Positions 51,668 to 60,575 of a stretch of DNA of 64,000 nucleotides are shown one piece after another (the stretch's first letter is position 1; each line of letters begins with the position of its first letter). The stretch is from Clostridia bacterium (GTDB lineage Bacteria > Bacillota > Clostridia > Christensenellales > Aristaeellaceae): positions 1-64,000 of the forward strand of contig JAGBAV010000010.1 in assembly GCA_017938795.1 (NCBI GenBank). Direction: 5' to 3'. The notes beneath the pieces were generated by a model. That model worked only from the letters and a program-made list of their open reading frames with translations. It ran no database searches and had not been told where the DNA came from. Both the position numbers and the translations under genes were made by a program.

Positions 51668-52843
51668 TTACTTGCCGCCGGTGGGGCACTGATGGTTCTC
51701 ATCGCAGACATAGCTCTTGCCGCACTTGCAGGGGCCATGGTCGCCCTTTGTCAGGCACCAGTAGTGCTTGCCGCACTCCTGCAGATGCTTCCTGAACATC
51801 TTCTCCGGATAGCCGCAGTACTCGCAGGCCGGCACGCACTTGGTATTGCCATGCTCATAGCCGTCGCAGACGTAGGAGCCGCAGTAGCCGCAGAATTCAT
51901 GCTTCGCACGGACGTACGTCTTGCCCTTCATGGTATAGACGCAGGGCCTGTGGTTCGCGTTATCGCAGGGCGTCTCATGCCCGCCAAGGCTCCTGTCGCA
52001 CCAGAGCAGACCGCACATGCGGCAAGCCGTATGCGCATTGGAGCGATGGCAGAGATAGGTCTCGCCGCATCCGCCGTAGGACGGATCGCAGTAATGCTCC
52101 GGATTGTTCTCGCACGGCTTATGCTGCGGGAAAGCATTGCAGTACTTGCTGATCGGCTTGCTGTAATGGCGGCCGCCCATGCAGGAATAGTGCCCCTCTA
52201 CGCCGCAGGGCGCAGGATTGTGATTCTTGCCGTCGCACTCGTTGTGCCCGGCGATGCCGCAGGGCGCGCCAGTGTGGTTCAGGCCGTCGCTGACGCAGTG
52301 CCTGTACAGGCCGCAGGCCGGCGTGGTGTGATCCGCGCCGTCGCAGTTATAGTGATTGTACACGCCGCAGGATGCGCGATCATGATCCCTGCCGTCGCAG
52401 TCGCCGTGGCCGTCCTTGTTGCAGTCCGCATCGTAATGGCTCATGCCGTCGCAGGTATAATGCCCCGCCACGCCGCAGTACGCCGGCCAATGATTCTTGC
52501 CATCCGAGACGCAGTGCCCGGCAATGCCGCACATCGGCGTTTCATGCTCGCGCCAGTCACAGACGGCATGCCCCTCCGCGCCGCAGAACGCCGGAGAATG
52601 ATCACGGCCGTCGCAGACATAGTGCAGATGAATCTTACACTCCGCCTTGCCGTGATCAAGACCGTCACACTCAAAGTGACCCGTAATCCAGCAGGGCTCC
52701 GGACGGAAATGCTTCAGACCGTCGCCTACCCAATGCTCAGGATTACCGCAATACGGGATCTTCTTCTCTTCCTCCGCCAGTACACCCGCCGCCATACCGG
52801 CAAGCAGGCACAGCATCAGAAGAATGCCAAGCCATTTCTTCAT
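51668..52843 (-). CDS. Secreted Cys/His-rich protein with eleven 18-residue repeats
   Basis: A 391-residue secreted protein of unknown function. The signal peptide (residues 1-23) ends VLA. From Cys32 to residue 234 eleven units follow, ten of them exactly 18 residues apart after the first: consensus C-G-x3-H-x2-C-D-G-x2-H-x4, for example CGVAGHYTCDGMSHYDAD. Each unit offers up to two Cys and two His. The C-terminal 155 residues have further Cys pairs (CRMCGLLWC, CGYCGSYVC, CEYCGYP, CKCGKSYVC). Metal binding is likely from composition but unproven. ATG 52843 follows GGAGGGAAG. No known family was recognised. Confidence 0.8.
   Translation of the reverse strand: MKKWLGILLMLCLLAGMAAGVLAEEEKKIPYCGNPEHWVGDGLKHFRPEPCWITGHFECDGLDHGKAECKIHLHYVCDGRDHSPAFCGAEGHAVCDWREHETPMCGIAGHCVSDGKNHWPAYCGVAGHYTCDGMSHYDADCNKDGHGDCDGRDHDRASCGVYNHYNCDGADHTTPACGLYRHCVSDGLNHTGAPCGIAGHNECDGKNHNPAPCGVEGHYSCMGGRHYSKPISKYCNAFPQHKPCENNPEHYCDPSYGGCGETYLCHRSNAHTACRMCGLLWCDRSLGGHETPCDNANHRPCVYTMKGKTYVRAKHEFCGYCGSYVCDGYEHGNTKCVPACEYCGYPEKMFRKHLQECGKHYWCLTKGDHGPCKCGKSYVCDENHQCPTGGK
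52142..52750 (-). repeat. Tandem 54-base repeat array inside the Cys/His protein
   Basis: Eleven in-frame units, ten of 54 bases apart, encode the CxxxxHxxCDGxxH pattern. The DNA varies more than the protein at Cys, His and Asp-Gly positions, suggesting selection on those residues. Confidence 0.85.
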
Positions 52844-52938
52844 CGTATTCTTCCCTCCATCAATAAATGTATGCGCACAATACAATTTTTACTATTATAC
52901 GCCCGGGCTGCAGCCTCTGTCAATGCACAGTACGCCCC

Positions 52939-53607
52939 TCATGCCTCCAGCCCGAAATGCGCAGCCAGCGCTGAAAGCATCTCCTCCCGCGTATCGCGCC
53001 CATCATCCTCGCGCACCAGCGTAAAGAAACCGCTGCTGAGGTATTCTTCATACCGCTGCGGGCTGTTGATCCTTGCAATGCAATTGCGGAAATTGCTGAG
53101 CGCCGCCGCAGGATCCGGACATTGGTCGATCACCGAGAGCAGGAACTGCTTCTCCGGGTCGCTGCGGTCAAAGAAGCGCTCCACAGACATCGCCTGCGGG
53201 GACAGCATGATGGCCACATGATCATAATCCGAAATCTCCCACAGAAGCCGGCAAGGGATGTTGGTATCCACAATCACCTTCCTGTCCGCAGAGAGCCGGA
53301 TCAGCTCCGCAACCTCAAACTGCGGAAGTTCCCTTGCGTTGCCGTCAACCCACGCCTCGTACTCATCCGGCGTACGCATGACGAAATGCTCCCACGAAGG
53401 CATCGTTTTCATATAGCTGACATTGGGCTGCAGCTGCAGATCGGCAATCTGATGGATCGTATCCAGATTGTAGTTTTCCCCGCAGTGAATCATGCCGTAC
53501 CGCTCCGCCAGCATCCTGCACATAGTCGACTTCCCGGCATAGGCCGTTCCGTTGATGAAGTAGCAGTTCCTCAGGTAATGCCTGAGGATGTTGTTGCCGA
53601 TTTCCAT
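52939..53607 (-). CDS. P-loop NTPase, probable small-molecule kinase
   Basis: A 222-residue protein with Walker A NGTAYAGKST (residues 19-28) and a lid-like arginine region (INSPQRYEEY). DRKVIVDTNIPC could be the Walker B/LID substitute. It resembles nucleoside or shikimate-kinase-like AAA_33 proteins. It is the last gene of the sugar operon, 26 bases after a Gfo/Idh/MocA gene, so phosphorylating a sugar intermediate is a possible role, but the substrate is unknown. Confidence 0.62.
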   Translation of the reverse strand: MEIGNNILRHYLRNCYFINGTAYAGKSTMCRMLAERYGMIHCGENYNLDTIHQIADLQLQPNVSYMKTMPSWEHFVMRTPDEYEAWVDGNARELPQFEVAELIRLSADRKVIVDTNIPCRLLWEISDYDHVAIMLSPQAMSVERFFDRSDPEKQFLLSVIDQCPDPAAALSNFRNCIARINSPQRYEEYLSSGFFTLVREDDGRDTREEMLSALAAHFGLEA

Positions 53608-53633
53608 TTCCTATCCTCTTGTTCAGTCCGGCA

Positions 53634-54596
53634 TCAGATCTTTTCGATGATCTCCAGCACATCCAGAATCTGCTGTTTGGGCACATATGGAGAGGGCTCA
53701 TTCTTCTGCGCGCACTCCAGCAGATGGGACAGCTCACGCAGGAACCATCCGCTGCGGCCAAGGTTGATGCCGCAGTCCACCGTCACCTCTTCAGCAATGT
53801 CATACTGCGTCACCTCGCCGTCCGCGCTGTAGCCCGTCACGCCGTTATGGTCGCAGACCAGCATGCCATGCTCAAAATACACGCGCCAGCGCGCGGTAAA
53901 CGGAATCGCTGCGTTGAACCACGCCGCCTCCGCACAGACATTGAAGCCGCTGTGCCATACATACAGGAAGCGGTACTGCTCGGAGTACGCCTTCCCCTCG
54001 CCGGCGCATTCGGTGAAAATCACATCGTCCGGCTTGCCGAACATGCTGACGATCACATCCAGATCATGGATATGCAGATCAAACGGAAGCAGACCGCTCT
54101 TGCTCTTGTCAAAGAGCCATCCGCCCTGCGTCCATTTCGGGCAGGCCGTCAGGCGCTCAAAGCAGGCGTCCAGCGGCTTGCCGTAGCGCCGGCTGCGCAC
54201 GACGTCGCGCAGCACGCCGACCTCACGCGTAAACTGAAGCACCTGCGCCACATAGAGCTGCACGCCCTTCTCCTCTGCGGCGGCATACATCTCCTTCGCA
54301 TCGGCAAGGCTCAGCGCGATGGGCTTCTCCGTAATGACATGCTTGCCCTGCGCGACAGCCTCCAGCACAAGCTGCTTGTGCAGGAATGTCGGTGCGCAGA
54401 TATCCACAAGATCAACATCCGCATGTGCACAGGCCTCAGCGATTGTGCCGTAGATCGGCACGCCCCACACCTCTGCCGCCGCGCGGTCCTGCTCCGTCCG
54501 GCCGACGGCGGCAGCGACCTGCGCGCCCTCAATATGCTGATAATTCTTATAATGGCAGGCGCCCATGCCGCCCAGACCAACCAGCAGTATTCTCAT
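53634..54596 (-). CDS. Gfo/Idh/MocA family oxidoreductase
   Basis: A 320-residue NAD(P)-dependent sugar or polyol dehydrogenase. The Rossmann start MRILLVGLGGMGACHYKNYQ is followed by VDICAPTFLHKQLVLEA and HVITEKPIALSLADA (the EKP catalytic lysine). The C-terminal half holds DLHIHDLDVIVSMFG, the expected catalytic D...H site. Substrate is not predictable. A hairpin at 54620-54643 separates it from the TIM-barrel gene upstream. ATG 54596 follows AAAGGAG. Confidence 0.9.
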   Translation of the reverse strand: MRILLVGLGGMGACHYKNYQHIEGAQVAAAVGRTEQDRAAAEVWGVPIYGTIAEACAHADVDLVDICAPTFLHKQLVLEAVAQGKHVITEKPIALSLADAKEMYAAAEEKGVQLYVAQVLQFTREVGVLRDVVRSRRYGKPLDACFERLTACPKWTQGGWLFDKSKSGLLPFDLHIHDLDVIVSMFGKPDDVIFTECAGEGKAYSEQYRFLYVWHSGFNVCAEAAWFNAAIPFTARWRVYFEHGMLVCDHNGVTGYSADGEVTQYDIAEEVTVDCGINLGRSGWFLRELSHLLECAQKNEPSPYVPKQQILDVLEIIEKI

Positions 54597-54619
54597 AAGC
54601 AGACTCCTTTTCTTCAGAA

Positions 54620-54643
54620 AAGAGCATCTCTTCGGATGCTCTT
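54620..54643 (-). terminator. Internal hairpin within the sugar operon
   Basis: A 9-bp stem AAGAGCATC/GATGCTCTT with a 6-base loop and a short T-tract lies between the TIM-barrel and Gfo/Idh/MocA genes. It may attenuate or stabilise the message. Confidence 0.6.
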
Positions 54644-54652
54644 GTATTAAGC

Positions 54653-55468
54653 TCAGAGTGTATAACCCTGTGCGCGCAGGTAGTCCGCGCTGTCACGCAC
54701 AGCCTGATTGACTTCTTCCAGATCCTTCGGGCCGGCGGCCGTGAACTCAATCTCAATGCTGAACGGGCTGTTATTCCCCTTCTGCTCCAGCCGGCGGAAG
54801 AACTCCGGGAAATCGACGCGTCCCTTGCCCACGGCCGGGAAGTCCCACACATCGTCCGCACCGGCCTTGTCCTTCAGATGGACATAGGCAACGTCGTCGA
54901 TGCAGTCCATCAAATCCTCACAGGGATCCACGCGCCCGTAGAAGATTACATTCGCCGTGTCATAGTTAACCTTCACGCGCTCGCTGCCGACAAGGCGCAC
55001 AATCTCCGCCAGCACACGGCCCGTTCCATGCTCATGGCCATGCGTCTCCAGCACCAGCCTGAGGTTGTATTCCTCCAGATACGGCACCAGCGCCCGGATA
55101 TGTCCGGCGACCGTCTCGTTGTCCGCAACGGCGTTGTCCTTCAGATGCGCCTCGCCGATGGAGCTGACGATATAGTCGCAGCCAAAGAACGCCGCCAGAC
55201 GGATATTCTTGACGAAGTCGCCGATGCGCTCCGTGTCCATCAGGTTGCAGTGACCACTCATGGAGAAGGGGATCAGCTCCGCCTCATGCAGCAGATCCTT
55301 GACCTGCAGCAGGCGCTCAAAGCTCTGATCCGGGAAGACATGCTCCGTCCATCCCTTGGTCGCTGTCAGCTCAATGTAGCGGAAGCCCGCCGCGCTGATG
55401 CCCGCAATCGCGTCCTCAATCGAAAAACCGTGGTAGCAGTTGGAATTTACCGCAATGATTCTATCCAT
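54653..55468 (-). CDS. Xylose-isomerase-like TIM-barrel sugar isomerase/epimerase
   Basis: A 271-residue barrel of the AP-endonuclease-2/sugar phosphate isomerase group. Metal ligands expected in this fold are visible: Glu in LRLVLETHGHEHG, Asp in VNYDTANVIFYG, His in AYVHLKDKA and Glu in FSIEIEF. It probably isomerises, epimerises or lyses a keto-sugar. It lies 21 bases after the dehydrogenase gene at 55490-56524. ATG 55468 has AGGAG. Confidence 0.88.
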   Translation of the reverse strand: MDRIIAVNSNCYHGFSIEDAIAGISAAGFRYIELTATKGWTEHVFPDQSFERLLQVKDLLHEAELIPFSMSGHCNLMDTERIGDFVKNIRLAAFFGCDYIVSSIGEAHLKDNAVADNETVAGHIRALVPYLEEYNLRLVLETHGHEHGTGRVLAEIVRLVGSERVKVNYDTANVIFYGRVDPCEDLMDCIDDVAYVHLKDKAGADDVWDFPAVGKGRVDFPEFFRRLEQKGNNSPFSIEIEFTAAGPKDLEEVNQAVRDSADYLRAQGYTL

Positions 55469-55489
55469 ATGGTTCTCCTGTCCCTCCGC

Positions 55490-56524
55490 TCAGCCGTTCA
55501 CAGAAACCGTGCAGCCCTTCTCGCTGGATTCGATCGCGCCGAACACCGCGCGCATCGCCGTCAGCGCGCTCTCGCCGGTGATGTACGGCGCATTCTCATC
55601 AAGGATGCAGTCCACAAACATATCGATCACGCCGGACGCTGTCTGGTTGTCGTTTGTCTGGATCTGATCCACGTCGTAGTACTCCGTCTCGCCGCTCTTC
55701 TTCACCAGAACGAGCGTATGCTCCGGATGATCATAGATGCGCAGCACGCCTTCCGTACCCCAGAGCACGGTGGAGTTATCCTCCGCGCCGTAGTCCGTCC
55801 ACGAGACGGTCATCGTGCCCATCGCGCCGCCATCCATCCGGTAGATGCAGAAGGCGTTATCATCGACCGTGATCGGCGTGCCGTCGGCATATTTCTTGTC
55901 AAGCACGCTCAGTTTCGCCGTGACCTCGACAATGGTCTGCCCGGTCAGGTACTGAATGAGATCCGTCTTATGCACGCCAAGATCCGCCATCGCGCCCATC
56001 GCCGCGCGCTTCTTGTCAAAGAACCATGTACCAAGGCCCGGATCGACACTCCATGTCTCCGGTCCGCCATGGCAGAACGCCGTCTTGAACGTGATCACCC
56101 GGCCGATCGCGCCGGCGTCGATCAGCTCCTTCGCCTTCACATGCGCGCCGGCCAGCCGCTGGTTCTGCCCGATCATCAGGCGCTTCCCCGCCGCCTTCGC
56201 CGCAGCGACCATCGCCTCGCTGTCTTCCAGCGTCGTCGCCATCGGTTTTTCGCAGAGCACATGCTTGCCCGCCTTCAGCGCGGCGATCGCGATCTCCGCA
56301 TGGCTGGCATTGGAGGAACAGACGCTCACCGCATCCACATCGGAAGCGAGAAGCTCCTGATAGGACGCATAGGCCTTCGCGCCGTATTTCACCGCAAGCT
56401 CCTGCGCCCTTTCCTGATTGATGTCATACAGCGCCGTGATCTCGCAGTGCGGATTCGCCGCATACTCCGGGAGATGGCGCACCTGTCCGATCTTGCCGCA
56501 GCCGATCAAGCCAATCTTCAACAT
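55490..56524 (-). CDS. Gfo/Idh/MocA family oxidoreductase (inositol-dehydrogenase-like)
   Basis: A 344-residue dehydrogenase. The dinucleotide fold is MLKIGLIGCGKIGQVRHLPE, the active-site loop HVLCEKPMATTLEDSEAM and the catalytic pair in MADLGVHKTDLIQYLTG. The sequence is close in style to myo- or scyllo-inositol dehydrogenases but also to 3-keto-glycoside-forming enzymes. It is followed at 21-base spacing by a TIM-barrel isomerase. ATG 56524 has AAGGAG upstream. Confidence 0.92.
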   Translation of the reverse strand: MLKIGLIGCGKIGQVRHLPEYAANPHCEITALYDINQERAQELAVKYGAKAYASYQELLASDVDAVSVCSSNASHAEIAIAALKAGKHVLCEKPMATTLEDSEAMVAAAKAAGKRLMIGQNQRLAGAHVKAKELIDAGAIGRVITFKTAFCHGGPETWSVDPGLGTWFFDKKRAAMGAMADLGVHKTDLIQYLTGQTIVEVTAKLSVLDKKYADGTPITVDDNAFCIYRMDGGAMGTMTVSWTDYGAEDNSTVLWGTEGVLRIYDHPEHTLVLVKKSGETEYYDVDQIQTNDNQTASGVIDMFVDCILDENAPYITGESALTAMRAVFGAIESSEKGCTVSVNG

Positions 56525-56561
56525 GGCAGTCTCTCCTTTTTTATATTGTTATGCGGTGCGC

Positions 56562-57608
56562 TTACGAATTGCGCTCCTTCTTCTGCAGCAGCACGGCTGC
56601 GACGACGATGAAGCCCTTAAAGGCCTCGCGCAGGAACGGCGGAACGCCCATCAGGTTGAGCAGGTTGTTCATGACGGCGATGATCAGCATGCCCAGCACC
56701 GTGCCGACCACAGAGCCCTTGCCGCCGCTCATGCTCGTGCCGCCGACGACAACCGCCGCGATCGCGTCCATCTCATAGCCGCTGCCCGCATTGGCGTAGT
56801 CCATCGAGCCGATACGCGCCACCTGAATGACCGCAGCAATCGACACGAGGAAGCCGGAAAGCACATACACCAGCCATGTCACGCGTTCCACATTGATGCC
56901 GGAGAGGCGTGCAGCGCGCTCATTGGAGCCGATGGCAAACACATGCCGGCCAAACGCCGTCTTGCGGGAAACGATATGCAGAATGACCGCAATAATCAGC
57001 CAGTAGATAATGGGCAGGATCACCTGACCGCCGATCTTGGTATTGGCGATCGCAAGGAATTGGGACGGCACCTTGACGCCGGCCGTCTGCATCACCTGCT
57101 GGGTCACGCTGCGGCAGATCTTCATCATGCCAAGCGTCGCGATGAACGCCGGCAGCTTCTGCTTCGCCACGAGGAAGCCCGATACGCCGCCAAGCAGCGC
57201 GCCCATGAGCATCGCGGCAGCAATACCGATGATATACACCGGCACACCAGTCATGCCCATGGCGGTGAACAGGCCGTCCGGATAGCTGTTCACGCAGACC
57301 ATCAGCACAGCGCCGACAGCCACCAGCGTGGAGCCGACAGCGAGGTCGATGCCGCCGGAGATGATGACAAAGGTCATGCCCAGCGCGACGATGCCGACGC
57401 TGGCGTTATTGCGCAGGATGTTGATCCAGTTCCTGGACCAGTGAGAGAACCACGCGCCAAAGCTCTCAAACTCGAAGCCAAGGGCAATCGTCTGCAGGAT
57501 CACCATCAGCACCAGAACGCAGGCCGTGGAAAAGAGCGGATTGGTCTTCCACTGCACGACCAGCTTCTCAAGGATTGTCTTGTTGTCTTTATTCTTCCTC
57601 ACAGTCAT
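56562..57608 (-). CDS. Sugar ABC transporter permease (RbsC family)
   Basis: A 348-residue permease of the ribose/galactose CUT2 class. It has ALGMTFVIISGGIDLAVGST, GALLGGVSGFLVAKQKLPAFIATLGMM and the coupling segment with VVVGGTSMSGGKGSVVGTVLG, all typical. It forms the membrane channel with the fused ATPase encoded just upstream. ATG 57608 follows GGGAGGAG. One such permease gene is present, consistent with homodimer formation. Confidence 0.95.
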   Translation of the reverse strand: MTVRKNKDNKTILEKLVVQWKTNPLFSTACVLVLMVILQTIALGFEFESFGAWFSHWSRNWINILRNNASVGIVALGMTFVIISGGIDLAVGSTLVAVGAVLMVCVNSYPDGLFTAMGMTGVPVYIIGIAAAMLMGALLGGVSGFLVAKQKLPAFIATLGMMKICRSVTQQVMQTAGVKVPSQFLAIANTKIGGQVILPIIYWLIIAVILHIVSRKTAFGRHVFAIGSNERAARLSGINVERVTWLVYVLSGFLVSIAAVIQVARIGSMDYANAGSGYEMDAIAAVVVGGTSMSGGKGSVVGTVLGMLIIAVMNNLLNLMGVPPFLREAFKGFIVVAAVLLQKKERNS

Positions 57609-57629
57609 ATTCTGTCTCCTCCCCTGACA

Positions 57630-59108
57630 TCAGCCGCCGGTCGCAAGGCGCATCATTTCGTGTTCGTTCATCGTCTCCCCGGAGACCTCTGCCCGGATTT
57701 CGCCGTGATACATCACCAACGCACGGTCGCACAGGCGGATGATTTCCTGCGCCTCGCTGCAGAGCACAACCACCGCCACGCCCTGATCCGCCAGCCGCAG
57801 GATGATCTCATAGATCTCCTCCTTTGCGCCGACGTCGACGCCCTGCGTCGGGTTATCCAGAATCAGCAGGGACGGATTGGCGCTGAGCCACTTCGCCAGC
57901 ACTACCTTCTGCTGGTTGCCGCCGGAGAGGCTGGTGATCGAGTTCTTCTCGCTCTCCATCTTGATGTGCAGATTCTTGCGCTGCTTCACAAACTGCGCCA
58001 GCTGCTCCGCAGCCTGAATGAGGCCATGCTTTGTCAGCCTGGGCAGCGTGACGATGGAGCCGTTCTCAAGGATATCCATATCCTTGATGATGCCGTTCTC
58101 CTTGCGGTTGCGCGGCAGATAGCCGATGCCAAGATCCAGCGCCTGCGTGGTCGAAGAGACCGTGACAGGCTTTCCGTTCATATAGATGCTGCCCTGATAC
58201 TTTCCCTCCGCGCCGAATACCGTGCGGAAGAGCTCGCTGCGGCCATCGCCCAGCAGGCCTGTGATGCCCAGCACCTCGCCCGCGCGGACGCTCAGGCTGA
58301 TATTGCGGAAGTACGGCTCCTTCGTCAGCCCTTCAAGGCGAAGCACTTCGGCGCCAGCCTCGGCGCTGCGCGCCTTGCCGCCGGTATGCACCTCATGACC
58401 AACCATGTGGCGCGCAAGCTCAGGGATGGATGTATCCCGGACATAGCCGTCCGCAACCATCTGTCCATCGCGCAGGACGGTATAGCGGTCGCAGATCTCC
58501 ATCACCTCGCGAAGCTTATGCGAAATGAAGACCACGCCCACCTTCTGCTGCCTGAGCGTACGCAGCATATCAAAAACGCGCTCGATCTCCGGATCAGTGA
58601 GCGACGTCGTCGGCTCATCCATGATGATGATGGAAGCCTTCATCATCAGCGCGCGTGCGATTTCGACAATCTGTTTGAACGAAGCGTCCAGCGTGGAGAC
58701 CATGGCCCGCGGGTCAATGTCGATCTCCATCCGCCTGAAGAGCTCCTCCGTCTGCCTGTACATCGCCTCATGATCAAGGAAGCCGCTCTTCTTCTTGAGC
58801 TCGCGGCCGATGAACATATTCTCATACACAGGCAGGTCATTGATCAGGTTCAGCTCCTGATGAATAAAGGCAATGCCCTCCCGCAGCGACTGCGCAGGGC
58901 TAGCAAACTTCACCTCTCTGCCGTCAAGCAGAATGGCTCCCTGATCCGCCGGCAGCACGCCGCCCAGAATATTCATGAGCGTCGACTTGCCAGCGCCGTT
59001 TTCGCCCAGCAGCGCGCAGATCTCACCCTCATTCAGGTGGAAATCGACGGACCTGAGTACGTCGTTCGCGCCGAAGGACTTGACAATTCCTTTCATTGCC
59101 AGATTCAT
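57630..59108 (-). CDS. Sugar ABC transporter, double ATP-binding protein (RbsA/MglA family)
   Basis: A 492-residue CUT2 ATPase with two ABC domains. The first has LGENGAGKST, and LDASFKQIVEIARALMM with IIIMDEPTTSL; the second lacks a consensus Walker A (ITGLLGDGRSE) but keeps SLSGGNQQKVVLAKWL and LLILDNPTQGVDVGAK, as in RbsA. It powers uptake of a pentose, hexose or polyol. It lies after the binding protein, separated by a terminator, and 21 bases before the permease. Confidence 0.95.
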   Translation of the reverse strand: MNLAMKGIVKSFGANDVLRSVDFHLNEGEICALLGENGAGKSTLMNILGGVLPADQGAILLDGREVKFASPAQSLREGIAFIHQELNLINDLPVYENMFIGRELKKKSGFLDHEAMYRQTEELFRRMEIDIDPRAMVSTLDASFKQIVEIARALMMKASIIIMDEPTTSLTDPEIERVFDMLRTLRQQKVGVVFISHKLREVMEICDRYTVLRDGQMVADGYVRDTSIPELARHMVGHEVHTGGKARSAEAGAEVLRLEGLTKEPYFRNISLSVRAGEVLGITGLLGDGRSELFRTVFGAEGKYQGSIYMNGKPVTVSSTTQALDLGIGYLPRNRKENGIIKDMDILENGSIVTLPRLTKHGLIQAAEQLAQFVKQRKNLHIKMESEKNSITSLSGGNQQKVVLAKWLSANPSLLILDNPTQGVDVGAKEEIYEIILRLADQGVAVVVLCSEAQEIIRLCDRALVMYHGEIRAEVSGETMNEHEMMRLATGG

Positions 59109-59211
59109 GCGTTCACATCCGATCTGTGAAGTGGATTCACTGTATTCGCGTTTGATGCAGCGGCAGAGCCGCCGAAAAGATTAACCGGGGGCATACGTTC
59201 ATCAAGGAAAG

Positions 59212-59240
59212 AAAGGGCCATGGCGAAGCCACGGCCCTTT
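59212..59240 (-). terminator. Terminator after the sugar-binding protein
   Basis: A 13-bp stem (59212-59224 and 59228-59240, one G-U pair) with a short loop, followed by CTTTC. It would let the binding protein be made in excess over the ATPase and permease. Confidence 0.82.
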
Positions 59241-59254
59241 GCATGAATGACGGA

Positions 59255-60199
59255 TTAGTAGATGGTGTTGGCCGGGTCGAGATACTCGTCAACATTCTCA
59301 GCGCTGACGATCTGGGACGGGATGACCTTCACAGCGTCAACGGTCTCGCCGCCGACAACAGCGATAGCAACGTCCATGCAGTCCTTGATCATGAGCGGGC
59401 TGTAGAGCGCGGAGCAAGCGCCGATCTGCTCAGCCTTGTCCTTGATGATGCCAAAGTACTCCTGGCAGCCGCCGCCGCCGGTGATGGCCTTGATGTCAGT
59501 GCGGCCGGCGTCGTCGATCGCCTGCAGCGCGCCGATGGAGGTCTCGTCGTCCAGAGAGTAGACGGCGTCGATCTTCGCATTTGCGGTCAGGATGTCAGCC
59601 ATATCCTTCAGGCCGTCCTCACGGGTGAAGGCAGTGGCGTACTCGATGATCTGGACGTTCGGAGCGATCTGCGCCATGGTCTCGGTGAAGCCCTTCATGC
59701 GCAGCTCAGAAACGGAGCCGGACGGCGGAACCGGCAGCGCCACGACGACGCCCTCGGTGCCGATCTTGTCAACGATGTACTTCGCGCCGGCAACGCCCAT
59801 GGACTCGTTGTCGCCGGTGACCTTGTAGATGCCCTCGGCCGGGATGTCCATATCGAACGCCACGACAGTCAGGCCAGCGTCAATCGCATTCTGGGCGGCA
59901 ACTTCCATGCCGGTCCACTGCGGAGCGATAACCAGAGCCTGCGCGCCCCAGAGCATCGCCTCGTCGATCTGGGCGGTCATCTCTTCGGCGTTGGAGCTGG
60001 TGTAGAACTTGTACTCGATCTTGCCGGCAGCCTCGAGTTCCTTGCAGTACTGCTCAGCATGATAGGTGATGCCGCCAACCCAGCCATGGGTCACAGCGGG
60101 CACGAGCACGCCGACCTTGACCGCGGCTTCAGCCTGCGCCAGCGGGAGCAGACCAAGGCAGAGAACGAGCGCCAGAGCGATAGCCAGAATCTTCTTCAC
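59255..60199 (-). CDS. Sugar ABC transporter substrate-binding protein (RbsB-like)
   Basis: A 314-residue exported receptor of the ribose/galactose class. The signal peptide is about 23 residues long and ends LPLAQA. The fold shows VGVLVPAVTHGWVGGITYHAEQY, AQALVIAPQWTG-type and KVTGDNESMGVAGAKYIVDKIG motifs. No lipobox cysteine is seen, so anchoring differs from typical Firmicute lipoprotein receptors or the protein is secreted. The start is GTG 60199 with AAGGAGG 8 bases upstream. It leads the operon. Confidence 0.92.
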   Translation of the reverse strand: MKKILAIALALVLCLGLLPLAQAEAAVKVGVLVPAVTHGWVGGITYHAEQYCKELEAAGKIEYKFYTSSNAEEMTAQIDEAMLWGAQALVIAPQWTGMEVAAQNAIDAGLTVVAFDMDIPAEGIYKVTGDNESMGVAGAKYIVDKIGTEGVVVALPVPPSGSVSELRMKGFTETMAQIAPNVQIIEYATAFTREDGLKDMADILTANAKIDAVYSLDDETSIGALQAIDDAGRTDIKAITGGGGCQEYFGIIKDKAEQIGACSALYSPLMIKDCMDVAIAVVGGETVDAVKVIPSQIVSAENVDEYLDPANTIY

Positions 60200-60315
60200 A
60201 ACAGATTCCTCCTTAGATATAGATTGTTCCTCCGGAACGGCCCCGGAGCGGCCTGCAGCAAACAAACAGATTTCACAGAACAACTGCTGATTGTTTGTTC
60301 ACTTACGCTAATCGT

Positions 60316-60344
60316 ATGATACCACGGCGTCTTTGCTTTGTCAA
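60316..60344 (-). promoter_or_regulatory. Sigma-A promoter for the sugar ABC operon
   Basis: Perfect TTGACA (60339-60344), 17-bp spacer and TATCAT (60316-60321) on the minus strand. Confidence 0.78.
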
Positions 60345-60448
60345 TCACGCCGCAGCCATTTTCCGTTTCTTCATCGTCATTTTCACGCTTCTGCACCGCT
60401 GCCCGCCCCCCGTCCTGCAAATTTGGCTCAGGTTTATCCGCTGCGGCG

Positions 60449-60478
60449 TTTACATCTCCGGCAGGTTGATGGTATAAT
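60449..60478 (+). promoter_or_regulatory. Sigma-A promoter for the TIM-barrel gene
   Basis: TTTACA (60449-60454), 18-bp spacer and perfect TATAAT (60473-60478), about 100 bases before the start codon. Confidence 0.75.
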
Positions 60479-60575
60479 CATGTCAATGAAGACCGCATGT
60501 CTGATCTCCCTGTATCTGCCCCGGCCGGAGGATGCCGGGTTCGCATTATAGAACACTTAGCAAGGAGGAAACGGT

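Larger units (their letters stand above)
60200..60575. other. 376-base divergent control region of the sugar locus
   Basis: It contains a minus-strand promoter (60316-60344) for the binding protein and a plus-strand promoter (60449-60478) for the isomerase. A weak AACAAAC/GTTTGTT inverted repeat is at 60261-60299. No gene was found. Confidence 0.65.

Noticed and set aside
52142..52750. CRISPR array, because of regular short repeats.
   Set aside because: The units are in-frame protein repeats of 54 bases that vary at DNA level, with no constant repeat and unique spacers.
51692..53221. Long plus-strand frame opposite the Cys/His repeat gene, rich in Ala/Val/Ile and periodic.
   Set aside because: Its periodicity mirrors the 54-base repeat of the minus-strand gene; it has no ribosome site and runs into the neighbouring gene.
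60261..60299. AACAAAC/GTTTGTT inverted repeat in the leader of the sugar-binding protein, as a LacI-type operator.
   Set aside because: Arms are 7 bp with a 25-base spacer, not the compact symmetrical operator of LacI proteins, and no regulator gene is adjacent.
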